64,000 bases of DNA from Hufsiella ginkgonis (GTDB taxonomy: Bacteria; Bacteroidota; Bacteroidia; Sphingobacteriales; Sphingobacteriaceae), in the NCBI RefSeq assembly GCF_009834915.1, contig NZ_WVHS01000003.1:496001-560000 (forward strand), written 5' to 3'. A model generated the notes under the pieces. The model saw nothing but the letters and a program-made list of their open reading frames with translations. It did not search any database and was not told where the DNA came from. Made by a program: the position numbers and the translations under genes. Shown piece after piece: positions 37,165 through 44,979 of this stretch (position 1 is its first letter; each line of letters starts with the position of its first letter).

Positions 37165-37494
37165 TTAATATACGTTTACGGTGTACTGGTTGCCAGCATC
37201 ACACAATTTATCGTATTCGGTATGGGTACCCATCCAGCAAACAAACAAATGGATCTGCTTTGCGCCGAACACGTATTTGCAGATCATCCGGTAATTGTTC
37301 CCTGCAATATTAAAAACCACACGTTTACTGTTACCTAACAAATCCGCAGCATTGAACGTCTGCCTAATATCATTAGGTGTTTGCCAATCAGCCTGCTTTA
37401 TTTTCTCCAGCCAGTCTTCCAATGACGTCCTGCTTCTTCCATGTTCCCATATAAAGGCTTCCAGCGTCGCCCTTTTAATCAGGTGTATTTTCAT
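37165..37494 (-). CDS. higB: HigB-type mRNA interferase toxin
   Basis: 109 residues of RelE-like fold: IKRATLEAFIWEHGRSRTSLEDWLEKIKQADWQTPNDIRQTF, then the strand NKRVVFNIAGNNYRMICKYVF-type core and the C-terminal WMGTHTEYDKL. It cleaves mRNA at the ribosome when HigA is lost. It is the first gene of the pair and intact. Confidence 0.9.
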   Translation of the reverse strand: MKIHLIKRATLEAFIWEHGRSRTSLEDWLEKIKQADWQTPNDIRQTFNAADLLGNSKRVVFNIAGNNYRMICKYVFGAKQIHLFVCWMGTHTEYDKLCDAGNQYTVNVY

Positions 37495-37559
37495 AAATAC
37501 ATTTCAAATATAACTAAAGTTCTCAAAAAGTGAACAATTGCCTCGATTTGCGCGGATGG

Positions 37560-37852
37560 CTAACTTGCTTTAACAATATGCTTGGTCGCGTATTTCTCTT
37601 TAAGCAGTTGCATGTCGTTGCTCACCTTCGTATCCAGGATTTTCGCGTATAGCTGCGTAGACTGTTATGGCCGAGCATTTTGCCCACCGTTTCGATAGGG
37701 ACGCCATTGCTTAGCGTAACGGTGGTTGCGAACGTATGCCGGGCGCAATGAAAAGTGAGTTCCTTCGATATGCCCAGGCAATCGGCAATTTCTTTCAGGT
37801 AGGAGTTCATGCGCTGGTTGCTGATCGACGGAAAAAGGAGATTGGCGTTCAC
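37560..37852 (-). pseudogene. Tyrosine integrase C-terminal remnant
   Basis: Reads NANLLFPSISNQRMNSYLKE, ELTFHCARHTFATTVT and ETVGKMLGHNSLR, then a frameshift; the shifted frame continues AKILDTKVSNDMQLLKEKYA to a stop at 37560. It matches the C-terminus of the intact integrase at 42827-44068 but with several amino-acid changes, so it came from a second, related element. Confidence 0.85.
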
Positions 37853-38054
37853 AGGGTCGTCCCGGAACGTTTGGAAATTTTATTTAAAAATATAGCTGAG
37901 ACATAATGCAACAATTAAACTGCGAAACGGAACGAGCACTTACTTTGACACGCAGAATCGCCAAGTTTCAGTTCGATTGGTTCAGATGATCGACAGCTAA
38001 TTATTTAGAAGTGACATAATACATCAATACTGATAACGTACCCGTTGTGCGAAA
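37853..38054. other. Short non-coding gap between integrase and IS remnants
   Basis: About 200 bases with nothing recognised. Confidence 0.4.
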
Positions 38055-38650
38055 TTAAGCGCGGGCATGTTTGATTTGATTTTGTGGCCGATGGTTGATG
38101 ATGACATTGATGTACTGCAGCAAAGAGAAAGCGGCGATTTTGCGAACGCTGCGAGCGGCGAGCCCCAGGAATGATTTGGCGTAATTTCGTTTGATGTTGA
38201 ACTGATCACAGAGCTGAGAGAAGGTGGTTTCAATTCGTTTTCTGATGCGGACAGCGGATTTGGGGAAGTTCTGATAGCGGTTTTTATACGCTCTTGCGGG
38301 AGCAAGCAGTCGGATAGTATGCTGCTCAAAAAGCGAGAGCTGTGTGGGTATGGCATCGTAGGCTTTGTCTCCAATAATGTGACAGTTCGCCTTCTGATGG
38401 CGGACATCTTGCAGATAATGCAGGTCGTGGACATTTGCCGCGCTCAGATCATACTGGTCGATCATACCGTTCATACCGACCAGCGCATGCAGTTTGTATC
38501 CATGATAGAATAGTTTTTGGTAGCGCAGTAACGGGGTATGATGGACTGGCCCGAACTGGTGCTGATGGTGGAAGGTATCCTGGTGGAGAAGAGCCGCAGG
38601 AGCAAACGGTTCGTCGTGGAAAAAGTGGCCGTTTGAAGCGATAAAAGACG
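38055..38650 (-). mobile_element. IS982-family transposase remnant
   Basis: The C-terminal 140 residues read cleanly: MIDQYDLSAANVHDLHYLQ, GDKAYDAIPTQLSLFE, RIRKRIETTFSQLCDQFNIKR and SLLQYINVIINH. Upstream, frameshifted pieces (LLRYQKLFYHGYKLHALVG, SRYEKASVRASEKRL) represent the middle and start. The element ends are not seen. Inactive. Confidence 0.8.
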
Positions 38651-38693
38651 TTTTTCACTTGCCCGTACCGATGCTTTTTCGTATCTTGAAAGC

Positions 38694-38987
38694 ATGCAGA
38701 CGGCACTGGAAGAACTATCAAAAGAAGAAGTGATCGCCGCTTTCCGCCGTTTGGAACAGGAAAAATCGGAGAAGAAGGGAAAGAACTTCAGGTTGCTGCA
38801 TCGCTGCATAATGATGTTCAAGGCCTGGCTGCGGGGAACCCATCATTCGGTAAGTCTTCTTCAGGCTTACATCAACGAGTACACCTGGCGATTCAACAGG
38901 CACTCGATGAAGGAGGGCATTTTCGAAAATCTTATCCGTTGAATGATCAAAAACAAACCCTATACCTATAAAATGATTATCAATTAA
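38694..38987 (+). mobile_element. IS1595 (ISXO2-like) transposase C-terminal remnant
   Basis: Encodes MFKAWLRGTHHSVSLLQAYI, NEYTWRFNRHSMKEGIFENLIR, then an in-frame TGA at 38940-38942, and continues MIKNKPYTYKMIIN. The phrase WLRGTHHSV...YTWRFNR is the C-terminal signature of ISXO2-like transposases. The N-terminal two thirds are absent. It abuts the IS982 piece tail to tail. Confidence 0.75.
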
Positions 38988-39005
38988 ACGCCTACTTCAA
39001 TAGGC

Positions 39006-42000
39006 TTATTTTAAAGCTAAATACGCCTTTAAAATAACTAATTGTGCCTTATGCCTATCTTTGGCATTGCTTAAGCTTTTAGATAAAGCATATGCTCGTT
39101 GAAATTGTTCGGCTTTCACATGTAAGTTAATTATTACAGGAATTAGTGCCAGATCTTGTTCGGTTGCCAACACAGAGAAATGCTGATTCTCTTTCCCTAT
39201 ATCTTTCATATTTGCAACTGCTTGGGCTAGCTTAGAACAAGCTTCCATTTTAAAGCTATCATAGTTTACCGTTCGAGCTATTTCAATGGCGAGATTTAGG
39301 TAAGCATTCGCCTTAGCAGGATCATTAAACTTAGTTGCTACTTCAATCATAACACTATACACTCCAATTTTATAATTTTTGTCTCGTATATATTGAGTTT
39401 CAGTCCACAATTTATCTAAGTAAATAGTAGCAATTTTTACATCATTGAATTTGACTATCGCTTTGGCTACATCAACGTATAGATCCTCTATTCCTAACTC
39501 TCCAAAACCATCATCAGTTGGTCGAATTCTGCTAATGGCAGAATCTAGATAAGCTATAGCCCTGGCAGAATCATTGAGATTAATTGCGGTTTCAGCTAAA
39601 GCAGGGAATAGTTGCGATTTGTTATTTGGGGATTCATCTCGCAGAGTTGCCTGCATAGCTAAGTCAAGGTAAGCATTGGCTCTAGCAGGATTGTCGAGCC
39701 CAGTTGCTGCATTTGCTAAAAGACTGTAAGCATATTGTTTGAAGCTGCTATCTTTGATATTATTGGCAAATATGTTTTGGCATAACTTTTCAGTATGATC
39801 AATACAATTAATAGCCTTTATTGAGTCGCCAAGCATGTTTGCCGCTTCAGCTAAGGTCGTATATATGTGCACTTTATACGGTTCATATTCTTGTTTCTCC
39901 ACAGTCGTTAAAGCATAACTCAGATAAGTATTAGCTCTAGTAGAATCATTAATCCTAATTGCTGCTTCAATTAAAGATCTATATATATGCCCGGTAGAAG
40001 GATCATATTCTAGCCGTTTAGTAGCATTAAATATCCGGTCCAAACAAGTGGCGGCTATAGAAGAGTTACTTATTTTAGTAGTGGCTTCAGCAGCTTGAAT
40101 ATATATATCATCTTTATATAATACTTGCTGGGCTGATTTAAGTATATTATCTAAATTTTCAACTAAAATATTCTCCACTGGTATATACGTAGTATCACTG
40201 ACTAAATACCAGTTATTATGCATTGCTAACTCACTTTTTAATTCAGATTGAAGTTTTACTTTAATTATCCACCAATTTGTCTGTGTAACGCCCAATAAAA
40301 TTAGCATTATAAATAAAATGCTTGTTGCGACTGCGATTAGTCTAATAAACTTACGCCTCGAAACTCGTAATAAATCTTCGCGAGATACATTGGCTTCTAA
40401 CTGCGGTTTTAATTGCTGAATTAACAATAGTTCCTTCAGAGATAGAGTATATTTCAGTTTACGGTTATTGGCTAGCCATTCGCTGGTACGTTGCTCCCAC
40501 AGTTGACGTGCTTTTTCTATATCGTTTAATTCTATTTGGCTAAGGATACGAATTGGGTTTACTAGCCGCTCGTGAGCTAGCTCGTATTGCTCGTCTTGTA
40601 CGGGATCGATGTACAGGACTATTAGGCGTAGCTTTTGCAACCATTCTAAGGCATAATGCACATGATCATCGCTAATTGAGGTTGAGAGTTTTTCTTTTAT
40701 CTGCCCACAAGTCAATCGCCCCGCCCGCGTATCATTTTTTTGGTCGATCAGAAGTAATAATATACGTAAGCAAAGCCCATCCTTATTAAAGATATTTGGT
40801 TCTTGAAGTTTCTCTTGTAGATAACGTACAAAAAGGCCGCTACTCCCGCCCAGGCTTTGAATAGATTTTTCATTGAAACCTATTAGCTGACTAGAAGCAG
40901 AATTAGCAATTATAGAGGCTACGATCTGAATATCTACTGCTGAAACAAGACCATTTTCTTTAGAAGAAAGTTCTATTTCGGTTAAGCGTTGGACAAAATT
41001 ATCATTGAAAGGCAACTTTATTTCCTCTGCCATAACTTTAAGGATAGCCGTTGCCTGTTTAGGTTTAAACTTCATCAATCGGAACGAGTTTTCATTAGCG
41101 GTCAAAGCAAATTTCATTACTTCCTGTAGCTCGTGACAATGTGCCATAAAATCTAACCTAATTGAGAATAAAATCTTCAAATTTGGAATATCACGAGAGC
41201 AAAGATCAAGTTGATCAATGAACTCTCGGCGTTGTTCGCTTTTCTTGAATTGAGTAAAAAACTGCTCAAACTGGTCAAAGACTACAACTAGCTTAATGCT
41301 TTGGTTCGGAGTGCAAGTCGACAATAAAGTGTATAGATCTGCGACATTTTCAAGTTTAGAGTGAGTGCCGATCTGAGCAAGATGCGCTTTACTTGCCGAC
41401 ACGAGAGGGGACTCATTAGATAAAGTGACAACTAGACACAAAGCTCCTTTTTCTTCCAAAGATGGCTTTACACCAGCTTGTAGAAAGGATGATTTTCCGC
41501 AACCTGATTCACCGAATAAAACACCTGCCTTGTAGTTATCTTGAAAAATGCAATCGGTTACTAAACGAATCTCTCGATTACGCTGCAGCGTCCGGAATAT
41601 TTCTTTATCAGTATAATTAAATGCGTACAACCCTTTGATGGCTGAAACTGATCGGTAGAAATCGAGTTGATTATTTTGCGTGTGCTCCTTATTAATTTCA
41701 ATGGCGCGCAAAACAACAGCCATAATAATTGCTCCTACCAAAACACTATAAAAAACGGGAGCATAAAAATCCCCAATTTTAGACCAAATGTTAATGGGAA
41801 AAGCATTCAGGTAGATTTTTACTAACAGGGGGTTAAAGAACACTAAGAGTAATGTTGCTAGAGCAATTACTCTGTTTTTAAGAGGTTTTTTAAATATATC
41901 TAGCAAGGTAATGGCTGCTAGATCTACTAAATCATTGACGTTTTTATGTGTGTCTTGATAATTCTTTGTTACCTTGCTAATCCTATCTTGTGTCTCTTTT

Positions 42001-42053
42001 GAGAAAACATCCTCGGAAGACTCGTTTTTTGAGGAATTATCAGGAGAATTCAT
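39006..42053 (-). CDS. Membrane-anchored nSTAND-type NTPase with TPR-like C-terminus
   Basis: 1015 residues. Two membrane helices lie near residues 61-83 and 98-118, followed by a P-loop NTPase: Walker A GESGCGKSS (181-189) and Walker B LVVVFDQFEQFF (255-266), the STAND hallmark. A winged-helix-like stretch (about 440-520; ELAHERLVNP) leads to a third membrane helix (about 575-600) and a long region of tandem helical repeats with a recurring A-N-A-Y-L-D/N-L-A phrase, much like TPRs. STAND proteins sense a ligand and oligomerise; many guard against phage. No separate effector domain is recognised, so signalling may work at the membrane. Strongly AT-rich compared with flanking genes. Confidence 0.8.
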   Translation of the reverse strand: MNSPDNSSKNESSEDVFSKETQDRISKVTKNYQDTHKNVNDLVDLAAITLLDIFKKPLKNRVIALATLLLVFFNPLLVKIYLNAFPINIWSKIGDFYAPVFYSVLVGAIIMAVVLRAIEINKEHTQNNQLDFYRSVSAIKGLYAFNYTDKEIFRTLQRNREIRLVTDCIFQDNYKAGVLFGESGCGKSSFLQAGVKPSLEEKGALCLVVTLSNESPLVSASKAHLAQIGTHSKLENVADLYTLLSTCTPNQSIKLVVVFDQFEQFFTQFKKSEQRREFIDQLDLCSRDIPNLKILFSIRLDFMAHCHELQEVMKFALTANENSFRLMKFKPKQATAILKVMAEEIKLPFNDNFVQRLTEIELSSKENGLVSAVDIQIVASIIANSASSQLIGFNEKSIQSLGGSSGLFVRYLQEKLQEPNIFNKDGLCLRILLLLIDQKNDTRAGRLTCGQIKEKLSTSISDDHVHYALEWLQKLRLIVLYIDPVQDEQYELAHERLVNPIRILSQIELNDIEKARQLWEQRTSEWLANNRKLKYTLSLKELLLIQQLKPQLEANVSREDLLRVSRRKFIRLIAVATSILFIMLILLGVTQTNWWIIKVKLQSELKSELAMHNNWYLVSDTTYIPVENILVENLDNILKSAQQVLYKDDIYIQAAEATTKISNSSIAATCLDRIFNATKRLEYDPSTGHIYRSLIEAAIRINDSTRANTYLSYALTTVEKQEYEPYKVHIYTTLAEAANMLGDSIKAINCIDHTEKLCQNIFANNIKDSSFKQYAYSLLANAATGLDNPARANAYLDLAMQATLRDESPNNKSQLFPALAETAINLNDSARAIAYLDSAISRIRPTDDGFGELGIEDLYVDVAKAIVKFNDVKIATIYLDKLWTETQYIRDKNYKIGVYSVMIEVATKFNDPAKANAYLNLAIEIARTVNYDSFKMEACSKLAQAVANMKDIGKENQHFSVLATEQDLALIPVIINLHVKAEQFQRAYALSKSLSNAKDRHKAQLVILKAYLALK

Positions 42054-42132
42054 TTTTAAAGGATTTAAAGATCTCCAAAATTGGAAATTTAGTTTATGCT
42101 ATACGCCAATAATGATCGAGACAAGTTATTAT

Positions 42133-42272
42133 CTAAATTAAATTATTCCTTTTCTCAACAGTGAATTCCTTTGCTCTAGCAGTATTTAAATCGGTTTTCG
42201 TCCGCTTTCGAATCAAATCTCGCTCGACTTCAGCTAGTGAAGCAAATATATTGAAAGTTAACAGATCTTGAA
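42133..42272 (-). pseudogene. Serine resolvase fragment
   Basis: The minus strand encodes LLTFNIFASLAEVERDLIRK, RTKTDLNTARAKEF and a stop at 42133-42135. FNIFASLAEFERDLIRERT is the conserved helix of resolvase/invertase recombinases. The catalytic Ser domain and the DNA-binding end are missing. Confidence 0.75.
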
Positions 42273-42340
42273 CTGTGGCAGTATCTCAGTTTGAATTATT
42301 ATGGGATAAGCCAGACGAAATCCTCTAGCTCCACCGGCCC

Positions 42341-42556
42341 TTGCAGCAAACTAGCCTCATCGCAGGCATAACTTGTAGGGTTTTGTGTATACAGAACCAA
42401 CATATTTTCAGATACGGGGATATTCCACTTATCGAACAACATCGCGATCCCTTCGATAGACTGCTGATCGCTACAGCTATGGAAGAAAATGCCGATATAT
42501 TATCCGCAGATGAAAAGGTGAGCTTATACCCCGAAATAGTTAGGGTAATTTGGTAA
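42341..42556 (+). pseudogene. PIN toxin C-terminal fragment
   Basis: From about 42395 the frame reads HIFRYGDIPLIEQHRDPFDR, LLIATAMEENADILSADEKV and SLYPEIVRVIW, the second half of a VapC-like PIN toxin with the RDPFDRLL Asp pair. The first half is missing and the frame starts in unrelated sequence. The stop is followed directly by repeat copy 2. Confidence 0.8.
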
Positions 42557-42714
42557 CCCGGCTACCATTTCACCGCCAACCGCAAAGTTACCGCCGCCGG
42601 TCAACGTGTCAAGGCTATACAAGCGGGAACTCGTCCCTCGTTCCCGGCCTTGACACATTGCCCGGCTTTGCGCTCTTTGCTGCTTAGTCGGCGAAAATGG
42701 CTGGGTGTGATCAA
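42548..42714. repeat. 167-bp repeat, copy 2
   Basis: Direct copy of 36363-36529 with six substitutions. Begins within the last codons of the PIN toxin fragment and ends 113 bp before the integrase stop. Confidence 0.9.
42606..42656. other. Compound hairpin in repeat copy 2
   Basis: Same two nested stems as copy 1: GTGTCAAGGC (42606-42615) with GCCTTGACAC (42647-42656), and CGGGAAC (42624-42630) with GTTCCCG (42640-42646). No base differs from copy 1 in this stretch. Confidence 0.6.
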
Positions 42715-42719
42715 TGGCA

Positions 42720-42826
42720 ACGGCTCCCTTACATACCAGCTCTTTCGTGTTGTCGCCAACTTTGCACCCAGTGAATACGCTTTCTTCGGCCCATGCAATT
42801 TGTAAGGTCTGTAACGCGCTGGGCAA
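42720..42826 (-). pseudogene. HigA C-terminal vestige
   Basis: The minus strand reads ALQTLQIAWAEESVF and then NTKELVCK, which lines up with the end of the intact HigA (AFNRPYKLHVPENL, TTKELVS). DNA similarity to 36720-36825 is patchy but clear (TTGTAAGGTC, GGGCAAC). It is all that is left of a higBA pair beside the second repeat. Confidence 0.55.
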
Positions 42827-44068
42827 CTATATGGCCGACTTTGTACCTGCCTTAATCGCGAATCGATCTTTCAGCACCTGCATATCGTTACTTACCTTAA
42901 CATCCAAAATCTTCGCGTATTGCTGTGTAGTTCGCAAGCTCCGATGTCCCAGCATTTTACTCACCGTTTCGATAGGCACGCCATTCGTGAGCGTTACCGT
43001 TGTAGCAAAGGTATGACGGGCACAATGGAACGTCAGCTCCTTTTGAAGACCAAGACAATCTGATATTTCCTTCAGGTAGGAGTTCATCCGCTGATTGCTG
43101 ATGCAGGGAAACAGACGACCTTCCGCCTGAACCTTCGGATGATCCTTGTATTTCTCAATAATGGAAAGCGCAGTTGGTAACAAGGGAATTCGCGAGTTCG
43201 TATCCGTTTTGGTGCGCCGGGTATGAATCCACATTTCCCGGTCGATGCCGATTGCTATGTCTGTGGAACTCAATTCTGCAACATCTGAGTAGGAAAGCCC
43301 GGTGAAGCAGCTGAAAAGGAAAAGATCTTTAACCAAGTTTAACCTATCGGTTGGGAAATGCTTATTCGCTAGTAGTTCGAGATCTTTTTCCAGCAGAAAT
43401 GCGCGATGCGTTTCACGCGTCTTTATTTTATATGAAAGGAACGGATCTTTAGCCAGCCAGTCATTCGCCACGCATTGTCGGATGATCTTTTTCAGCTTTT
43501 TGATCATGCCCATAGCCGTGTTGTGCTGGACGCCATGAATGCTTTTCAGGTAAAATTCATAATCCGTAATGAACTGGTGATTCACCTGGGTAATTGCTAC
43601 ATCCCGCACGCTGAACTTCCAGGTGATGAAATTCTGCAAGGCGGCAAGAGCAGTTTTAAACTTCTTTAGCGTCCCCGGCGCGAAGTCTTTACCCACCAGC
43701 TGGGCGAACTGCTCATTATGATACTCGAAGACTTCGATCAATGTGTGTACCTTTTCGTCACCCTTGCCCTGAATCTTATTGCGGATGGCAAGCGCTGTCG
43801 GTTCCTTACCCATGTGGGCGAGGTGCCGTTGGGTATCGAACACCTGCACGTGAAGTTGCTCCAGCCAGGCATTTACCGATTTTGCATCCTGTTTCGTTCC
43901 GATCATGCGGCCCGCCTGCGCGTTCCAGCGTTCGGGATCGCATTCGCGCTGGGTGTGCCATTCCACACGTTCCCCGTCAACAGTTAGTCGTAAGTAGATC
44001 GGCACGGTGCCGTCCGAGTAATTTTTTGGCTTCCTCACGAAGAAGAGCACCTTGAATGTTCTTTTCAT
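42827..44068 (-). CDS. Tyrosine-type site-specific integrase
   Basis: 413 residues. An N-terminal arm-binding domain (MKRTFKVLFFVRKPKNYSDG...), a core-binding SAM-like domain, and the catalytic domain with HCARHTFAT (His, Arg) and GHRSLRTTQQYAKI (His, Tyr nucleophile). The first catalytic Arg position reads TGLSYSD, as in many Bacteroidota conjugative-transposon integrases. It lies 248 bp from the tRNA-Lys 3' end and should insert the element there by recombination over the 16-bp core. Confidence 0.94.
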   Translation of the reverse strand: MKRTFKVLFFVRKPKNYSDGTVPIYLRLTVDGERVEWHTQRECDPERWNAQAGRMIGTKQDAKSVNAWLEQLHVQVFDTQRHLAHMGKEPTALAIRNKIQGKGDEKVHTLIEVFEYHNEQFAQLVGKDFAPGTLKKFKTALAALQNFITWKFSVRDVAITQVNHQFITDYEFYLKSIHGVQHNTAMGMIKKLKKIIRQCVANDWLAKDPFLSYKIKTRETHRAFLLEKDLELLANKHFPTDRLNLVKDLFLFSCFTGLSYSDVAELSSTDIAIGIDREMWIHTRRTKTDTNSRIPLLPTALSIIEKYKDHPKVQAEGRLFPCISNQRMNSYLKEISDCLGLQKELTFHCARHTFATTVTLTNGVPIETVSKMLGHRSLRTTQQYAKILDVKVSNDMQVLKDRFAIKAGTKSAI

Positions 44069-44163
44069 AACATTAACATTAAGTGGTTAAAAATAGGTTC
44101 AATGTTCTTTAAGATCAAGATGTTCGATGTGCGAACAGGTTGTGAATCAGCGAATTGCGACCT

Positions 44164-44214
44164 AATTCGGGAGTAAGGTGTTCCGGGTGCCTGTTGACTC
44201 CCGAATTACTCCCG
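44164..44214. repeat. Inverted and direct repeats between integrase and att site
   Basis: AATTCGGGAGT (44164-44174) is the reverse complement of ACTCCCGAATT (44197-44207), and a further ACTCCCG follows at 44208-44214. Location upstream of int, next to attR, suits integrase arm sites or an int operator. Confidence 0.5.
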
Positions 44215-44258
44215 TTTTAGTTGTTTTCAGATGCATAATTTGGGGGTCCCCTGAAACA

Positions 44259-44294
44259 AAAAACCCCTCAAATGATGTCATTTGAAGGGTTTTT
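44259..44294 (-). terminator. Terminator after tRNA-Lys
   Basis: AAACCCCTCAAATGA pairs with TCATTTGAAGGGTTT around a TG centre, with A- and T-runs on both sides, so it can work in either direction. It lies 24 bases beyond the tRNA 3' end in the direction of tRNA transcription. Confidence 0.8.
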
Positions 44295-44315
44295 GCAATT
44301 TTTGGAGGTCATCTC

Positions 44316-44331
44316 TGTGATCCCGCTGGGA
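44316..44331. repeat. Right attachment site (attR) in tRNA-Lys 3' end
   Basis: TGTGATCCCGCTGGGA overlaps the last 14 bases of the tRNA-Lys gene and is repeated exactly at 25120-25135. Confidence 0.85.
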
Positions 44332-44390
44332 CTCGAACCCAGGACCCCAACATTAAAAGTGTTATGCTCTACCGGCTGAGCTACGGAATC
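44318..44390 (-). tRNA. tRNA-Lys (TTT)
   Basis: 73 nt on the minus strand. Acceptor GATTCCG/CGGGATC (one G-T wobble), D stem GCTC/GAGC, anticodon loop CTTTTAA with TTT, T stem CTGGG/CCCAG with TTCGAGT, discriminator A. CCA is not encoded. The gene is complete although its 3' end is the integration site. Confidence 0.97.
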
Positions 44391-44539
44391 ATCTTTTTAA
44401 GTTCTTTTGTTGGCGTTTCCCTTAAAAGTGGTGCAAATATAGGATTATAACCAACATTGCGCAAGCTTTGGTTTCGTATTTTTTAAAATTACCTGTAAGT
44501 AATTAACTCTCAGCGAAAAAATTGATCCGGATAGATGGC

Positions 44540-44975
44540 GCCGGGCTACAATGGCGCGTCGATCACTTTTATTGCATTTACCAGGCTTCAGCGAGCGATG
44601 CGCTGGCCATGGGCGTGCTGCCGTTCAACCAGCCGCTCCGTTTGCCAGGCGAGTACCTTTGCTTCGAGCCGTGCCGGATCCCGAAGGACGTGCACGCCTC
44701 GTACCGCAGTCTCTACTTTGTTCACGTTCTGCCCGATGGGCCCCGAGACTCTCATCGTGTCTGTTTTTACGTCGTTTACATCGCATTTAACGAGCTGGTG
44801 CACATCGACGCCAGAAATATCAATAATCAGTTCCTGCGCTTGTAAAGCTTGCGGCAGGGGCTTTAGGCGACCCGTTGAACTGTTCCCTGCCATTCGGCGA
44901 GGAATGCCGGGGCCCTTCGCCTGCTTAAGCAACATTCCCTGTGCCTGTAGTGATCTGTACAATTACCTTTTTCAT
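44540..44975 (-). pseudogene. Decayed peptide chain release factor-like gene (prfH type)
   Basis: Starts at ATG 44975 with KKVIVQITTGTGNVA and a stop; another frame then carries LQAQELIIDISGVDVHQLVK, and TDTMRVSGPIGQNVNKVETAVRG. The last is the peptide-release loop of RF-type proteins (normally GPGGQNVNKV), here GPIGQ. The C-terminal Lys/Arg helix is degraded. It sits next to rtcB remnants, the usual prfH partner. Confidence 0.7.
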
Positions 44976-44979
44976 ACCG

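Noticed and set aside
41859-42053. Considered the nSTAND gene as two genes split near the N-terminal membrane part
   Set aside because: The frame is continuous from 42053 to 39006 with no stop or internal start signal; membrane segments and NTPase fit one protein.
42524-42826. 100-codon minus frame over repeat copy 2
   Set aside because: It joins the HigA vestige to the structured repeat; only the first part resembles a protein. The same frame over copy 1 differs at its ends, so the repeat is more likely non-coding.
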